Assembly (NCBI RefSeq): GCF_900039485.1
Contig: NZ_LN999833.1
Coordinates: 558,001 to 622,000, forward strand
Source: Candidatus Doolittlea endobia
GTDB lineage: Bacteria; Pseudomonadota; Gammaproteobacteria; Enterobacterales; Enterobacteriaceae
DNA: 64,000 nucleotides
Direction: 5' to 3'
Made by a program: the position numbers and the translations under genes. The notes beneath the pieces are model-generated. The model did not search any database. It was not told where the DNA came from and was given only the letters and a program-made list of their open reading frames with translations. Below, piece after piece: positions 33,296 to 45,544 of this stretch (position 1 is its first letter; every line of letters starts with the position of its first letter).

Positions 33296-36025
33296 ATGAC
33301 TACTATTCATATAGACGGCGAAATGTACGAAGTTAACGAGTCTGACAACCTGCTAAAAGCCTGTCTGTCTCTCGGATTCGATATTCCGTACTTTTGTTGG
33401 CATCCGGCGCTAGGTAGCGTCGGCGCTTGCCGCCAATGTGCTGTCAAGCAATATCAAAACGCCGAAGATGCCCGTGGCCGACTGGTGATGTCTTGTATGA
33501 CACCAACTGCTAACGCTAGCTTCATCTCTATCACCGACAATGAAGCAAAACAGTTCCGGAAAAGCGTAGTAGAGTGGATGATGATCAATCATCCGCACGA
33601 TTGTCCAGTCTGCGAAGAGGGTGGGAGCTGTCATTTGCAAGATATGACGGTCATGGCCGGCCATACTATCCGTCGCTACCGTTTTACTAAACGTACTCAC
33701 CGCAATCAGTATCTTGGCCCGTTTATTTCCCATGAGATGAATCGTTGTATCGCCTGCTACCGTTGTGTTCGTTACTACAAAGATTATGCCGACGGAAATG
33801 ACCTTGGCGTATATGGCGCCCATGATAATGTCTATTTCGGCCGTTCTGAGGACGGGGTATTAACGAATGAATTTTCAGGAAACTTAGTAGAAATCTGTCC
33901 AACCGGTGTATTCACTGACAAAACACATTCTAAACGCTATAACCGTAAGTGGGATATGCAGTTCGCACCGAGCGTTTGCCAGCAGTGCAGCATTGGCTGC
34001 AATACCAGCCCTGGTGAGCGATATGGCGAGCTACGCCGCATTGAAAATCGCTACAATGGCAGCGTCAACCATTACTTCTTGTGCGACCGCGGCCGTTTCG
34101 GCTACGGCTACGTCAATCTTAAAAACCGTCCACGTCAGCCTCTTCAGCGCCGTGGTGAAGGCTGGGTTACGCTTAACGCCGATCAAGCTATGCAAGGCGC
34201 CGTCGATGCGTTACGCCAAGCACATAGAATGATTGGCATCGGCTCACCGCGCGCGAGCATCGAAAGTAACTTCGCCTTGCGCAAACTGGTAGGTGCTGAG
34301 AACTTCTACACCGGTATCGACAGCAGTGAACAAAACCGATTGGCGTTGATGCTCAATGTTTTGCGAAATGGTGGTATTCGTACACCATCGTTGCGTGAAA
34401 TAGAAGGTTATGATGCCGTACTGGTGCTAGGAGAAGATTTAACTCAGACCGGTGCACGCATCGCGCTAGCGGTACGACAGGCCGTGAAGGGCAAGGCGCG
34501 TGAAATGGCCGCGTCGCAGAAAGTGGCTGACTGGCAGATAGCAGCCATTATGAACATTGGCCAGCGCGCCAAATACCCGTTGTTCGTCACCAACGTTGAC
34601 CGAACTTGTCTGGATGATATCGCCGCCTGGAGTTATTATGCGCCGGTAGATGATCAGGCGCGTTTTGGTTTCGCCATCGCCCACGCGTTGGATGAAATGG
34701 CGCCAGCGGTGACTGACTTAGATGACGCGCTTAAGGGTAAAATCGACGTGGTGGCACAAGCGCTAGCTGGCGCTCGTAAGTCACTTATTATCTCCGGCAG
34801 CAACGCTGGGAACGAAGCGATGATTGCCGCTGCTGCCAATGTTGCGCGCGCCTTAAAGGTCAGGGGCAGTGATGTTGGTATTAGCTTTATTACCGCCAGT
34901 GCCAACAGCATGGGCTTGGCAATAATGGATGGAGGTAGCCTAGACGATGCACTTGACGTGCTGGAGCGGGGTTCTGCGGATAGCGTAATTGTGCTAGAAA
35001 ATGATTTGTATCACCATGCCACGACCGCGCGTATTGACGCTGCGCTAGCTAAAGTCAATAACCTCATCGTACTAGATCACCAGCGCACTCCCTTACAAGA
35101 TAAAGCCCACCTCATCCTGTCGGCGGCGAGCTTTGCTGAAAGCGATGGGACAATTATTAACCAGGAGGGCCGAGCGCAACGTTTCTTTCAAGTCTATTAT
35201 CCGGCGTACTACGATGATCAGGTTATCATGCTTGAAAGTTGGCGCTGGCTGCATTTACTACACTCAACCTATTTAAATCGCCAAGTAGACTGGACGCAGC
35301 TCGATCACATTATTGATGCTGTAGCCGAGGCGCTGCCGCAGCTTTCGGGGATTAGAAATGCCGCGCCAAACGCTCGCTTCCGAATTCACGGCTTGAAACT
35401 AGCGCGAGAGCCTCACTGTTACAGCGGTCGTACCGCGATGTGCGCTAATATTAATGTGCACGAACCTCGTGCACCACAAGATGTGGATACCATGTTCGCC
35501 TTCTCCATGGAAGGTAACAATGCTCCACAAGCGCCGCGTCAACAGATAGCGTTTGCCTGGGCGCCAGGCTGGAACTCTCCACAAGCTTGGAACAAATTTC
35601 AGGACGAAATAGGCGGTCATTTGCGCCACGGCGATCCCGGCGTACGGCTATTAGAAGCAAGTGAAGATCAGTTGGATTACTTTCGCGCCATTCCGTCTGC
35701 GTTTAAGCCGACTCTGGATGGAAGTTGGCGTGTTGCACCATATTGGCACTTGTTTGGCAGTGAGGAGACATCGCAGCGTTCTCTTGTTATCCAAGAGCGG
35801 ATGCCGGCGCCTTATGTTATGCTGAACCAGGCCGATGCCGCTCAGTTGGGCGTTAAAAGCGGGACTCTGCTCGCCTTTAGCTGCGCGGGAGTAGAACTAC
35901 GTTTACCTGTGCAGTTCAGCCATCACTTAAGCGCCGGGCAAATCGGACTGCCTCTAGGGTTTCCAGGTATTCCTCGGAATCTGACAGGACAATACGCTAA
36001 AAATTTACGGGAGGTCACGCCATGA
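33296..36025 (+). CDS. nuoG: NuoG, complex I 75-kDa Fe-S subunit
   Basis: Largest peripheral subunit, which carries the electron wire. The 909 residues (E. coli 908) start with a ferredoxin-like domain ([20 protein letters not shown]) for N1b. Next come the [15 protein letters not shown] region and the [17 protein letters not shown] region for N4 and N5. The extra cluster N7, special to E. coli-type enzymes, keeps its ligands ([19 protein letters not shown] and the later FLCDRGRFG). The rest is the molybdopterin-oxidoreductase-like domain. It ends four bases inside nuoH. The 68-base gap before it is the largest within the peripheral-arm genes. Confidence 0.97.
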   Translation: MTTIHIDGEMYEVNESDNLLKACLSLGFDIPYFCWHPALGSVGACRQCAVKQYQNAEDARGRLVMSCMTPTANASFISITDNEAKQFRKSVVEWMMINHPHDCPVCEEGGSCHLQDMTVMAGHTIRRYRFTKRTHRNQYLGPFISHEMNRCIACYRCVRYYKDYADGNDLGVYGAHDNVYFGRSEDGVLTNEFSGNLVEICPTGVFTDKTHSKRYNRKWDMQFAPSVCQQCSIGCNTSPGERYGELRRIENRYNGSVNHYFLCDRGRFGYGYVNLKNRPRQPLQRRGEGWVTLNADQAMQGAVDALRQAHRMIGIGSPRASIESNFALRKLVGAENFYTGIDSSEQNRLALMLNVLRNGGIRTPSLREIEGYDAVLVLGEDLTQTGARIALAVRQAVKGKAREMAASQKVADWQIAAIMNIGQRAKYPLFVTNVDRTCLDDIAAWSYYAPVDDQARFGFAIAHALDEMAPAVTDLDDALKGKIDVVAQALAGARKSLIISGSNAGNEAMIAAAANVARALKVRGSDVGISFITASANSMGLAIMDGGSLDDALDVLERGSADSVIVLENDLYHHATTARIDAALAKVNNLIVLDHQRTPLQDKAHLILSAASFAESDGTIINQEGRAQRFFQVYYPAYYDDQVIMLESWRWLHLLHSTYLNRQVDWTQLDHIIDAVAEALPQLSGIRNAAPNARFRIHGLKLAREPHCYSGRTAMCANINVHEPRAPQDVDTMFAFSMEGNNAPQAPRQQIAFAWAPGWNSPQAWNKFQDEIGGHLRHGDPGVRLLEASEDQLDYFRAIPSAFKPTLDGSWRVAPYWHLFGSEETSQRSLVIQERMPAPYVMLNQADAAQLGVKSGTLLAFSCAGVELRLPVQFSHHLSAGQIGLPLGFPGIPRNLTGQYAKNLREVTP

Positions 36026-36999
36026 GTTGGTTGACACCGGAGGTTACCGATATCTTCTTGACGGTTGTGAAAGCGGTCGTTATCCTGCTGGCGGTGGTTA
36101 CTTGCGGTGCTTATATGAGTTTTGCTGAACGTCGCCTGCTGGGGTTATTTCAAAACCGTTATGGTCCGAACCGTGTTGGTTGGGGCGGTTCTCTTCAGCT
36201 TTTAGCCGATATTTTGAAGATGATGTGTAAAGAGGACTGGATTCCACCATTCTCCGATCGAAGCATTTTCACCTTAGCGCCCATCATTGCCTTTACCTCG
36301 CCGCTGATTACGTTCGCTATCGTTCCAGTAACTCCGACTTGGGTAGTTGCCGATTTCAATATCGGCGTACTTTTTTTCTTGATGATGGCTGGGCTAGCAG
36401 TGTATGCCGTGCTGTTCGCCGGCTGGTCAAGCAATAACAAATACTCACTTCTAGGGGCTATGCGCGCCTCGGCGCAGACCTTAAGCTATGAAGTGTTTCT
36501 CGGTTTATCGTTAATGGGCGTGGTGGCGCAGGCTGGTTCATTCAATCTCGGTGTGATCGTTGAGTCACAAGCGCATCTGTGGAACGTTGTGCCGCAATTC
36601 TTCGGATTTATCACCTTTTTGCTGGCAGGAATCGCAGTGTGTCACCGCCACCCTTTCGATCAGCCGGAAGCGGAGCAGGAACTAGCCGACGGCTACCATA
36701 TCGAATACTCTGGAATGAAATTCGGCCTGTTCTTCGTCGGTGAATATATTAGCATGGTTACCATCTCGGCACTGATTGTGACGCTGTTCTTCGGTGGCTG
36801 GAAAGGACCATGGTTGCCGCCGTTTATCTGCTTCGCTATTAAAACTGCTTTTTTTATAATGACGTTTATTCTAATCCGCGCGGCGCTGCCACGTCCGCGT
36901 TATGACCAAGTAATGACGCTAGGTTGGAAAATTTGCCTTCCAATAACATTGCTCAATCTGTTAGCGACTTCAGCGATCATCTTATACAACGTGCATTAG
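36022..36999 (+). CDS. nuoH: NuoH, complex I membrane subunit at the quinone site
   Basis: A 325-residue protein, identical in length to E. coli, with about eight membrane helices. The loop [20 protein letters not shown] and the charged motif [20 protein letters not shown], which lines the quinone channel and the start of the proton path, are intact. Its start overlaps the nuoG stop (ATGA). Confidence 0.96.
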   Translation: MSWLTPEVTDIFLTVVKAVVILLAVVTCGAYMSFAERRLLGLFQNRYGPNRVGWGGSLQLLADILKMMCKEDWIPPFSDRSIFTLAPIIAFTSPLITFAIVPVTPTWVVADFNIGVLFFLMMAGLAVYAVLFAGWSSNNKYSLLGAMRASAQTLSYEVFLGLSLMGVVAQAGSFNLGVIVESQAHLWNVVPQFFGFITFLLAGIAVCHRHPFDQPEAEQELADGYHIEYSGMKFGLFFVGEYISMVTISALIVTLFFGGWKGPWLPPFICFAIKTAFFIMTFILIRAALPRPRYDQVMTLGWKICLPITLLNLLATSAIILYNVH

Positions 37000-37012
37000 G
37001 GATGCATGAATC

Positions 37013-37555
37013 ATGACATTAAAAGAGTTAGTGATCGGCTGCGGCACCATACTACGTAGCATCTGGATGATTGGCATACAGGCGTTAAGCAAGCGTGAAA
37101 CCCGCATGTATCCAGACGTGCCGGTCAATCCTTCACCGCGTTTTCGCGGGCGGATCGTTCTGACGCGCGATCCTGACGGCGATGAGCGCTGCGTGGCCTG
37201 TAACCTGTGTGCAGTGGTTTGTCCGGTCAGCTGTATTTCGCTACAAAAGGCAGAGACTAAAGACGGTCGCTGGTATCCGGAATTTTTCCGTATTAATTTC
37301 TCTCGATGCATTTTCTGCGGTCTGTGCGAAGAAGCTTGTCCCACCACTGCCATCCAACTGACACCGGATTTCGAAATGGGCGAGTTTAAACGACAGGATC
37401 TAGTCTATGAAAAAGACGATTTACTAATTTCAGGACCGGGGAAATATCCGGAGTATAACTTTTACCACATGGCAGGGATGGTAATTGCTGGCAAGAACAA
37501 GAGCGAAACAGAGAACGAAGCTAAACCTATCGACGTAAAAAGTTTACTACCCTAA
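37013..37555 (+). CDS. nuoI: NuoI, complex I subunit with clusters N6a and N6b
   Basis: The 180-residue protein (as in E. coli) has two classical CxxCxxCxxxCP motifs: [15 protein letters not shown] and [15 protein letters not shown]. They hold the two [4Fe-4S] clusters that link NuoG to NuoB. It starts 13 bases after nuoH. Confidence 0.96.
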   Translation: MTLKELVIGCGTILRSIWMIGIQALSKRETRMYPDVPVNPSPRFRGRIVLTRDPDGDERCVACNLCAVVCPVSCISLQKAETKDGRWYPEFFRINFSRCIFCGLCEEACPTTAIQLTPDFEMGEFKRQDLVYEKDDLLISGPGKYPEYNFYHMAGMVIAGKNKSETENEAKPIDVKSLLP

Positions 37556-37565
37556 GGAGACTGGC

Positions 37566-38063
37566 ATGGAACTGGCGTTTTATCTTTCCGGTCTGGTGGC
37601 GGTGTTGTCGACGTTGCGCGTTATCACTCATACCCATCCGGTGCATGCGCTGCTGTACCTGATTATTTCGATGTTAGCCATCACCTGCGTGTTTTTCTCT
37701 CTTGGCGCTTACTTTGCCGGTGCGCTGGAAATTATTGTTTACGCCGGTGCTATCATGGTGCTGTTTGTGTTTGTTGTGATGATGCTCAACATAAACGTCG
37801 GCCGCGATAAGCAAGAGTGCACCTCTATATGTCTGAAAGACTGGATCGGTCCATCTCTTATGTCGCTAGTGCTATTAGTGATATTAGTTCACGCCTTAGC
37901 CGACGCGGGAGATCACGGCATCTCGGGTGACTTGATTACGGCAAAAACTGTAGGCATCGCGCTGTTTGGTCCTTATGTATTGGCGGTGGAACTAGCTTCC
38001 GTGTCGTTACTTGCAGGACTAGTAGTCGCCTTTCATCTTGGACACGACGATCGACCCCTTTAA
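37566..38063 (+). CDS. nuoJ: NuoJ, complex I membrane subunit
   Basis: Five membrane helices are visible in 165 residues, with the conserved GALEIIVYAGAIMVLFVFVV in helix 3. This helix contains the pi-bulge region that couples quinone reduction to proton pumping. The charged C-terminal tail of E. coli NuoJ (184 residues) is about 19 residues shorter here, a mild trimming common in symbionts. AAGGAGA precedes the start. Confidence 0.95.
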   Translation: MELAFYLSGLVAVLSTLRVITHTHPVHALLYLIISMLAITCVFFSLGAYFAGALEIIVYAGAIMVLFVFVVMMLNINVGRDKQECTSICLKDWIGPSLMSLVLLVILVHALADAGDHGISGDLITAKTVGIALFGPYVLAVELASVSLLAGLVVAFHLGHDDRPL

Positions 38064-38084
38064 GAAAAGAAGAAAGGAACAAGC

Positions 38085-38387
38085 ATGATCCCATTATTAC
38101 ACGGTCTCATCCTAGCTGCTAGCCTATTTATATTGGGCCTGACGGGGATGATTATCCGTCGCAATCTACTCTTCATTCTACTGGGTCTAGAAATCATGAT
38201 TAACGCGTCGGCGCTAGCGTTCGTGGTAAGCGGCAGCTATTGGGGCCACGCGGACGGGCAGGTGATGTATATCCTAGCGGTCACATTAGCCGCCGCCGAG
38301 GGCAGTATCGGCCTAGCGTTGCTACTACAACTATATCGCTGCCGCCGGACCATGGATATCGATTCAGTCAGCGAGATGCACAGATGA
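38085..38387 (+). CDS. nuoK: NuoK, complex I membrane subunit
   Basis: 100 residues with three membrane helices, the same as E. coli. Both membrane glutamates needed for proton transfer are kept: Glu36 in [14 protein letters not shown] and Glu72 in [27 protein letters not shown] precedes the ATG. Its stop overlaps the nuoL start (ATGA). Confidence 0.95.
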   Translation: MIPLLHGLILAASLFILGLTGMIIRRNLLFILLGLEIMINASALAFVVSGSYWGHADGQVMYILAVTLAAAEGSIGLALLLQLYRCRRTMDIDSVSEMHR

Positions 38388-40228
38388 GCCTACTCTTTTT
38401 AACTCTAGTTTTTCCATTGGCAGCGTTCCTGCTCCTAGCATTTTCTCGTGGTCGCTGGACAGAAAATGTCGCTGCGACGGTCGGCGTCGGCAGCGTCGGG
38501 CTAGTAGCATTGACAACCTTTTGGGTAGCGCTGGATTTTCTCGATGCTCGTGGCGATGGTGCGGCCGTGTATACCCAGATTTTATGGAACTGGATGGCGG
38601 TAGGTGCTTTTCAGATTCCACTGGCCCTCAGCCTCGACGGCTTGTCGCTGACGATGTTGTCGGTAGTCGCCGGCGTTGGCTTTTTTATTCATCTTTATGC
38701 CTCTTGGTATATGCGAGGGGAAAAGGGCTATTCGCGTTTCTTCGCCTATACTAACCTGTTTATCGCCAGCATGTTAGTACTAGTGCTGTCGGATAATATG
38801 TTATTGATGTATCTCGGTTGGGAAATGGTAGGACTTTGCAGCTATCTGCTAATCGGATTTCATTATACTGAGTCGAAACATGGTGCAGCTGCTATGAAAG
38901 CATTTATCATCACCCGCATCGGGGATGTACTTCTAGCGTTTGCGCTGTTTATTCTTTACGACCAGTTCGGAACATTAAACTTCTACGCTTTGACGATACA
39001 GGCGCCGCAAAAACTGGCGGAAGGTTCTCCATCTATCACATGGGCAACGCTAATGCTGCTTGGCGGTGCAGTCGGCAAGTCGGCACAGTTGCCGCTACAA
39101 ACCTGGCTAGCGGATGCCATGGCCGGTCCGACCCCGGTTTCGGCGCTGATCCATGCCGCGACTATGGTAACTGCTGGCGTGTATCTTATTGCCCGTACCC
39201 ACAAGTTGTTCTTGATGGCGCCGGAGGTATTGCATTTGGTGGGGATTGTTGGCACAGTAACGCTGGTATTGGCTGGATTCGTTGCATTGGTGCAAACCAA
39301 TATTAAGCGTGTGCTCGCCTATTCTACCATGAGTCAAATAGGCTATATGTTTTTGGCACTAGGCGTACAGGCGTGGAATGCGGCTATTTTCCACCTGATG
39401 ACCCACGCCTTTTTCAAGGCACTACTTTTCTTGTCTTCTGGTTCAGTAATTCTAGTCTGTCATCACGAGCAGAACATCTTTAAAATGGGTGGTCTGCGTA
39501 AGTCAATTCCGCTAGTCTATATCTGCTTTCTGGTAGGAGGAGCGGCGCTATCAGCGTTGCCGGTGGTCACAGCTGGCTTCTATTCCAAGGATGCAATTCT
39601 CTGTGGCGCGCTGGCCAATGGCAATAGCACATTGACGATAGCCGGCTTGGTAGGGGCGTTCCTCACGTCTGTCTATACTTTCCGTATGATCTTTATCGTG
39701 TTCCATGGCGAGGCGAAGGTTAACGCCAAAACCTGTGGAAAAATCAGCCATCATTTGCCCCTGATAGCGTTGTTGGTGCTTTCTACGTTTATCGGTGCCT
39801 GGATCACGCCACCGCTAACGGGGGTTCTTCCGGCCAACAAGTTCGACCATCATGGTAGGCTGGTGCTAGAAATTATTTCAGGAATGGCCACCATCATAGG
39901 TATTTGTTTGGCAGCCACTTTGTGGCTAGGTCAGCGACGCTTGGTGAACACCGTAGCCGCCAGCGCACCTGGGCGTTTCCTAAAAATCTTGTGGTTCCAC
40001 GCTTGGGGATTCGACTGGCTTTACGATAAAATCTTCGTCCAACCTTACTTGGTCATTACACGACTGTTGGCATGCGATCCGCTCAACGCGGTGATGAATT
40101 TTCCCGCGCGCTTAACGAGATGGGCCGGACGTGGATTGACAGTGAGCGCAAACGGGCAATTTCGTTGGTATACAGTGTCGATGGGACTGGGTGCTGTGAT
40201 CGTGGTAGGGCTTTTGTTATTCCTCTAA
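38384..40228 (+). CDS. nuoL: NuoL, complex I antiporter-like subunit
   Basis: Distal proton-pumping subunit with the long lateral helix. The 614-residue protein (E. coli 613) starts at the ATG at 38384, overlapping nuoK; an open frame 48 codons longer runs through nuoK and is not real. The conserved core includes [53 protein letters not shown] and the broken-helix region [18 protein letters not shown]. The C-terminal lateral helix is complete. Confidence 0.96.
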   Translation: MSLLFLTLVFPLAAFLLLAFSRGRWTENVAATVGVGSVGLVALTTFWVALDFLDARGDGAAVYTQILWNWMAVGAFQIPLALSLDGLSLTMLSVVAGVGFFIHLYASWYMRGEKGYSRFFAYTNLFIASMLVLVLSDNMLLMYLGWEMVGLCSYLLIGFHYTESKHGAAAMKAFIITRIGDVLLAFALFILYDQFGTLNFYALTIQAPQKLAEGSPSITWATLMLLGGAVGKSAQLPLQTWLADAMAGPTPVSALIHAATMVTAGVYLIARTHKLFLMAPEVLHLVGIVGTVTLVLAGFVALVQTNIKRVLAYSTMSQIGYMFLALGVQAWNAAIFHLMTHAFFKALLFLSSGSVILVCHHEQNIFKMGGLRKSIPLVYICFLVGGAALSALPVVTAGFYSKDAILCGALANGNSTLTIAGLVGAFLTSVYTFRMIFIVFHGEAKVNAKTCGKISHHLPLIALLVLSTFIGAWITPPLTGVLPANKFDHHGRLVLEIISGMATIIGICLAATLWLGQRRLVNTVAASAPGRFLKILWFHAWGFDWLYDKIFVQPYLVITRLLACDPLNAVMNFPARLTRWAGRGLTVSANGQFRWYTVSMGLGAVIVVGLLLFL

Positions 40229-40330
40229 ACAACCTGATCTTCTTTTTCGGCTTAGATCGGAGCGGTAAGTAACATATGACTCCGATGACATGTAAGTTTA
40301 TTGATTTTAGAATTAGGAATGTAAAACGCC

Positions 40331-41848
40331 ATGTTGCTACCTTGGCTAATTCTTATCCCCTTTATCGGTGGTCTGCTATGTTGGCAATGCGGCCGTTTCG
40401 GCTCCTATGTACCTCGCTGGATAGCCTTGATTGCCATGGGGTTGACGTTGGCACTTTCATTGCTGTTGTGGAAGCAAGGAGGATATGCTTTAGAAACGTC
40501 AGAAGGGCTGCTGCAATGGCAGGTAAAGTATTTGATTTCCTGGATTCCGCGCTTTGGCATTAGCATTCATCTAGCACTGGATGGCTTGTCACTGCTGATG
40601 GTCGTACTAACTGGGCTACTCGGAATGCTGTCTGTTCTTTGCTCCTGGCGTGAAATCCAGCGATACCAAGGGTTCTTCCACCTCAATTTGCTGTGGATTC
40701 TCGGCAGTGTTATCGGCGTCTTCCTAGCTATCGATATGTTTCTTTTCTTTTTCTTTTGGGAAATCATGCCGGTACCTATGTATTTTCTTATCGCGTTATG
40801 GGGGCATAAGTCGTCCGACAGTAAAACACGTATTACTGCTGCAACTAAATTCTTTATTTATACACAAGCAAGCGGTTTATTAATGTTTGTAGCTATATTT
40901 TGCCTGGTGTTGCTGCACTATAACGCTACTAGCATCTGGACTTTTAATTATGAAGACTTGCTACGCACGCCGATGTCGGAATGGATGGAATATTTGCTAA
41001 TGTTAGGCTTTTTCTTAGCCTTCGCGGTTAAAATGCCGGTTGTACCACTACATGGTTGGCTGCCGGATGCCCATAGCCAAGCGCCGACCGCTGGTTCAGT
41101 GGACTTGGCGGGAATTTTGTTGAAAACTGCGGCTTACGGGATGTTGCGTTTTAATCTACCTCTATTCCCCCATGCGTCGCATCAATTTGCGCCAATTGCT
41201 ATGTGGCTAGGTGTGGTAGGCATTTTATACGGAGCTTTGATGGCGTTTTCACAAAATGATATCAAGCGTCTTATCGCATATACCAGCGTATCCCATATGG
41301 GTTTTGTTCTGATTGCCCTCTACAGCGGAAGTTTGTTAGCCTATCAGGGCGCGGTGGTACAGATGATCGCCCACAGTCTATCGACTGCCGGTATGTTTAT
41401 CATTTGTGGCCAGTTATATGAGCGTTTACACACACGAGATATGAGGCTGATGGGTGATCTATGGACCCGCTTGAACTTTATTCCAGCGTCGTCGCTATTC
41501 TTCGCCATTGCAACGCTCGGGTTGCCGGGCACCGGCAACTTTATTGGTGAAATTACCATTTTATTCGGTAGTTTTCCGGCAGTACCAGTGATCACGATCA
41601 TTGCTACATTCGGTCTAGTGTTCGCGTCGGTTTATTCGCTTATCATGATTCAGCGCGTTTATTATGGCCAGGGCAAATCTACCGAGCTGCTATTGGACAT
41701 AACGTTGCGCGAACGGCTAATTATTTTGTTGCTAGTACTGCTACTGCTGTTATTAGGATTTTTCCCTCAGCTGATATTTGATACCTCAGCTACCGCTATG
41801 AGTAACATTCAGCACTGGTTTCCTCCGACGCCGGTTTCACAATTTTAA
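40331..41848 (+). CDS. nuoM: NuoM, complex I antiporter-like subunit
   Basis: Proton-pumping subunit with 14 helices. The 505 residues (E. coli 509) include FFFFFWEIMPVPMYFLIALW with the key helix-5 glutamate, the pumping-channel stretch MPVVPLHGWLPDAHSQAPT and AYTSVSHMGFVLIAL. A 102-base gap separates it from nuoL; a similar gap exists in E. coli. The ribosome-binding site is weak. Confidence 0.95.
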   Translation: MLLPWLILIPFIGGLLCWQCGRFGSYVPRWIALIAMGLTLALSLLLWKQGGYALETSEGLLQWQVKYLISWIPRFGISIHLALDGLSLLMVVLTGLLGMLSVLCSWREIQRYQGFFHLNLLWILGSVIGVFLAIDMFLFFFFWEIMPVPMYFLIALWGHKSSDSKTRITAATKFFIYTQASGLLMFVAIFCLVLLHYNATSIWTFNYEDLLRTPMSEWMEYLLMLGFFLAFAVKMPVVPLHGWLPDAHSQAPTAGSVDLAGILLKTAAYGMLRFNLPLFPHASHQFAPIAMWLGVVGILYGALMAFSQNDIKRLIAYTSVSHMGFVLIALYSGSLLAYQGAVVQMIAHSLSTAGMFIICGQLYERLHTRDMRLMGDLWTRLNFIPASSLFFAIATLGLPGTGNFIGEITILFGSFPAVPVITIIATFGLVFASVYSLIMIQRVYYGQGKSTELLLDITLRERLIILLLVLLLLLLGFFPQLIFDTSATAMSNIQHWFPPTPVSQF

Positions 41849-41867
41849 CGACAAGGCATAATTCTCT

Positions 41868-43322
41868 GTGAGAATAACTTTTCAACAACTGATTGCACTA
41901 TTACCTCTGTTAATAGTCGGATTAATGGTAGTAGCCGTAATGTTGTGCATTGCGTGGAAACGTAACCACTTTATGAGCGCTACCCTGATGATTATCGGGC
42001 TTAATCTAGCGCTGCTATCGCTGTGTTTTGTAATGCAACATAGCCCGATAGATGTAACACCCCTGGTACGCATCGATAGATTTTCTATATTCTATATCGG
42101 TCTGGTGTTAGTGGCCAGTTTTGCGACCAGCATATTAGCTTACGCTTGGCTAGCGGAATATCCAGGCAACCGAGACGAGTTTTATCTGCTAGTTCTGCTT
42201 GCCGCGATGGGTGGCATTTTCCTAGTCAGCGCCAATCATCTAGCGGCGTTGTTCCTGGGCATTGAACTAATTTCGCTTCCGATGTTTGGCATGATTGGCT
42301 ATGCGTTGCGCCAAAAGCATTCGCTAGAAGCTAGCATCAAATACACGCTTCTGTCCACGGCAGCATCATCTTTTTTGCTGTTTGGTATGGCGATGGTGTA
42401 CGCTCAAACCGGACAGTTGTCTTTCTATTCCCTCGGGACGTTTCATGACACTACGCTGTCGCGGCCGCTGTTACTAGCTGGTTTAGGGATGATGATGGTC
42501 GGTTTTTGTTTCAAGCTGTCGCTGGTTCCTTTCCATTTGTGGACGCCGGATGTTTATCAAGGCGCGCCAGCACCGGTGTCAACTTTTTTAAGCACCGCTA
42601 GTAAAATAGCGGTTTTCGCGGTCGTTATGCGTTTATTTTTATATGTACCTGTAACATGTAGTGATACAGTTCAGCTGGTGTTAACGATTATCGCCTGCGC
42701 CTCTATACTATTCGGCAACCTAATGGCTCTGAATCAAAATAACATTAAACGAGTACTGGGTTATTCCTCCATCGCTCATTTTGGCTATTTACTGATAGGG
42801 ATAATTACGGTTCAGGACCAAACATTAGCGTTGGAAACTGTCGGAATTTATTTGGTAGGATATCTTTTCGCCAGTCTTGGGGCGTTCGGCGTCGTTAGTC
42901 TGATGTCTAGCCCTTATACCGGCGAGGATAAGGATTCTTTGCATTCTTACCGAGGTCTGTTTTGGCATAAACCGTTGCTGTCATTTATATTGACTGTGAT
43001 GATTTTGTCGTTAGCGGGAATTCCTATGACCATTGGGTTTATTGGAAAGTGCTATGTCATTGCATTGTGCATAAATAACCACTTGAGCTGGTTAACCGGC
43101 ACAGTCATTGTTGGTAGCGCCATCGGTCTGTTTTACTACCTGCGTATCATAATTAGTCTATACTTATCTCCGACGGAAAATCTACGCCGAGATACGCCCC
43201 CCAACTGGATACTGACTGCCGGCGGGGGAGTACTACTGATCTTCTCGATTTTGGTGTTGCTACTTGGTTTGTATCCGCAGCCGCTCATTACTCTGGTGCA
43301 ATTATCGAAACCTGTTTTCTAA
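41868..43322 (+). CDS. nuoN: NuoN, complex I antiporter-like subunit (GTG start)
   Basis: Last gene of the operon. The 484-residue protein (E. coli 485) begins with GTG in place of ATG: GTG-AGA-ATA-ACT lines up with the E. coli start MTIT, and an AAGG lies about 12 bases upstream. Conserved parts include [39 protein letters not shown] and [17 protein letters not shown]. All antiporter-like subunits are therefore present, and the complete proton-pumping enzyme should be made. Confidence 0.95.
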   Translation: MRITFQQLIALLPLLIVGLMVVAVMLCIAWKRNHFMSATLMIIGLNLALLSLCFVMQHSPIDVTPLVRIDRFSIFYIGLVLVASFATSILAYAWLAEYPGNRDEFYLLVLLAAMGGIFLVSANHLAALFLGIELISLPMFGMIGYALRQKHSLEASIKYTLLSTAASSFLLFGMAMVYAQTGQLSFYSLGTFHDTTLSRPLLLAGLGMMMVGFCFKLSLVPFHLWTPDVYQGAPAPVSTFLSTASKIAVFAVVMRLFLYVPVTCSDTVQLVLTIIACASILFGNLMALNQNNIKRVLGYSSIAHFGYLLIGIITVQDQTLALETVGIYLVGYLFASLGAFGVVSLMSSPYTGEDKDSLHSYRGLFWHKPLLSFILTVMILSLAGIPMTIGFIGKCYVIALCINNHLSWLTGTVIVGSAIGLFYYLRIIISLYLSPTENLRRDTPPNWILTAGGGVLLIFSILVLLLGLYPQPLITLVQLSKPVF

Positions 43323-43744
43323 TTCAACAAAGTTTGCTTTAGTTAGATATCTTTGATCAAATATCAAAACATGAAGACAATATAACGCTCTCTTAGAATA
43401 CTTCACTAATAATACACGCCTTGCCTGATAGGCATAGCAGATTACAAAGGTGCTCAATACTGGACGCCATAAAAATGGCGTGAAGGAAGACGTTATTTTG
43501 CTTATTTTTTTTGCAAAGCAAATCAAACTTCTTTGAATTAGCTGGTCTATTCCAAGCATAGCTTGATTGACTTATGACAAGTAAATGGTTTACGATCAGG
43601 TCATTTGATATGAACACCTTCGTCTGATATACTCGGCGCGTTGGGCACGCTGATACTGGGGTTTTGTGCTCACTCTTCCTGCTGGAACCCATCTGCTATG
43701 TTGGCAGAAATAGAGATAACGCTAGCGCTGCTGAAAGCGGGTGT
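43323..43744. other. Gap between the convergent nuoN and aspS
   Basis: A hairpin ACGCCAT-AAAA-ATGGCGT at 43464-43481 could end transcription from either side, though no T run touches it (a run of eight T lies 24 bases further on). nudB, which follows aspS in E. coli, is not recognised. Confidence 0.4.
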
Positions 43745-45544
43745 TTATAGGATATTATAGGCGCCACTTTCAGTGGTTTCCCGATCTTTACCGATAACCG
43801 TAATCGACAGATCGGAGAGTGTGTCGGCATTGCTGAAACTAGGCGCTTCGGTCATCAGGTCTGAAGCTGTAGTAGTTTTCGGGAACGCAATAACATCACG
43901 GATATTATCGGTACCAGTCAGCAGCATTACCAACCGGTCGAGGCCAAAGGCCAAACCAGCATGCGGCGGCGTGCCGTATTTTAACGCATCGAGTAAAAAA
44001 CCGAATTTCTCTTTCTGTTCTTGTTCGTTAATACCTAAAATACTAAACACCGTTTCCTGCATGTCGCTACAGTGGATACGTACCGAGCCACCGCCGACCT
44101 CACAACCGTTAATCACCATGTCATAAGCATTGGCTACCGCCGACGTTGGCGATGTGGCAAGCGTGTGAGCATCGATATCCTTGGGTGCAGTGAACGGATG
44201 ATGCATGGCGGACAAACCGCCTTCCCCGTCCTCTTCGAACATCGGAAAGTCGACGACCCATAACGGCGCCCAGCGGTCGGTAACCGTAAGTTGCAAATCT
44301 AGGCCCAGTTTTAGACGTAATGCCCCTAGTACATTAGTGACAACGTTTTTGCGATCCGCGCTGAAGAAAATCATATCTCCATCAGCGGCATCAGTACGCA
44401 TCAGGATCTGTTCAATCACTCGTGGCCCAAGAAATTTCGCTATTGGGCCTTTCACCCCTGCTGCTCCGGCGGTACGCTGGTTGATCTTCATCCATGGTAG
44501 CTCTTTAGCGCCATACATTTCACTATATTTAGTATATTCGTCAATCTGTTTGCGACTCAATTGCGCACCAGCAGGTACGCGCAATGCCGCAACGCGACTC
44601 TGGCTGTTGTTACCAGGAATTGAAAATATCTCCAAATCTACGTCCTTGATCAAATCTTTTACGTCTACTAATTCCATTGGATTACGTAAATCCGGCTTGT
44701 CTGAACCGAAACGGCGCATAGCATCAGCATAGGTTATTTGAGGGAAAGTGCCCAGATCAAAGCCGGCAATCTCACGCCATAAATCGCGAATAAGCCGCTC
44801 CATTACCTCTCGTACTTGGGTTGCAGTCATAAAAGAGGTTTCAACGTCTATCTGAGTGAACTCAGGTTGACGATCGGCGCGTAAGTCTTCATCGCGAAAA
44901 CATTTTACAATCTGGTAGTAGCGATCGAACCCAGATATCATAAGTAATTGTTTAAATAGTTGCGGCGACTGCGGCAAAGCGTAGAATTTACCTTTATGTA
45001 TCCGGCTGGGAACTAGATAGTAACGTGCACCCTCCGGTGTAGCCTTGATCAGCATCGGTGTTTCGATATCGAGAAAACCTTCTGAATCCATGAAGTTACG
45101 AACAAAACTGGAGATACGTGCCCGTGTTTTGAGACGTTGCACCATAACTGGTCGACGCAAATCAAGGTAACGGAATCTGAGCCGTTGCTCTTCGGTGTTA
45201 TTCTGCTTGCTATCGAGACGTAAAGGTTCAGAACGATTAATGATGGAAAGTGCGGTAGCTAAAACTTCAACGGCGCCGGTCGCCATGTCGTTATTAACTT
45301 GGCTGTCAGGGCGGGCACGCACAATACCGGTCAACTGCAGGCAGAATTCATTACGCAGTTCGGCAGCACGCACAAAGGTATCCTGAAGAGCTGGATCAAA
45401 AAATACTTGCACTAGGCCTTCCCGATCGCGCATGTCGATGAAAATCAGATCGCCAAGATCTCGACGGCGGTTAACCCAACCACATAATGTTACTTCCTGG
45501 CCAATATAGGACTGGTTCAGATGTCCGCAATATACAGTACGCAT
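43745..45544 (-). CDS. aspS: Aspartyl-tRNA synthetase
   Basis: Class II synthetase for tRNA-Asp. The 599-residue protein (E. coli 590) has the N-terminal OB-fold anticodon domain ([20 protein letters not shown]) and motif 2 [16 protein letters not shown]. The bacterial insertion domain and motif 3 [15 protein letters not shown] follow. One odd change is [11 protein letters not shown], where most bacterial enzymes have EGARDYLVPSR, next to the aspartate-binding region. AAGGA lies eight bases before the ATG. The long plus-strand open frames inside this gene are antisense shadows. Confidence 0.96.
   Translation of the reverse strand: MRTVYCGHLNQSYIGQEVTLCGWVNRRRDLGDLIFIDMRDREGLVQVFFDPALQDTFVRAAELRNEFCLQLTGIVRARPDSQVNNDMATGAVEVLATALSIINRSEPLRLDSKQNNTEEQRLRFRYLDLRRPVMVQRLKTRARISSFVRNFMDSEGFLDIETPMLIKATPEGARYYLVPSRIHKGKFYALPQSPQLFKQLLMISGFDRYYQIVKCFRDEDLRADRQPEFTQIDVETSFMTATQVREVMERLIRDLWREIAGFDLGTFPQITYADAMRRFGSDKPDLRNPMELVDVKDLIKDVDLEIFSIPGNNSQSRVAALRVPAGAQLSRKQIDEYTKYSEMYGAKELPWMKINQRTAGAAGVKGPIAKFLGPRVIEQILMRTDAADGDMIFFSADRKNVVTNVLGALRLKLGLDLQLTVTDRWAPLWVVDFPMFEEDGEGGLSAMHHPFTAPKDIDAHTLATSPTSAVANAYDMVINGCEVGGGSVRIHCSDMQETVFSILGINEQEQKEKFGFLLDALKYGTPPHAGLAFGLDRLVMLLTGTDNIRDVIAFPKTTTASDLMTEAPSFSNADTLSDLSITVIGKDRETTESGAYNIL

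Noticed and set aside
44205-44732. 175-codon plus-strand open frame inside aspS
   Set aside because: It is antisense to a fully conserved aspS, has no family resemblance and no ribosome-binding site; it is a shadow frame.
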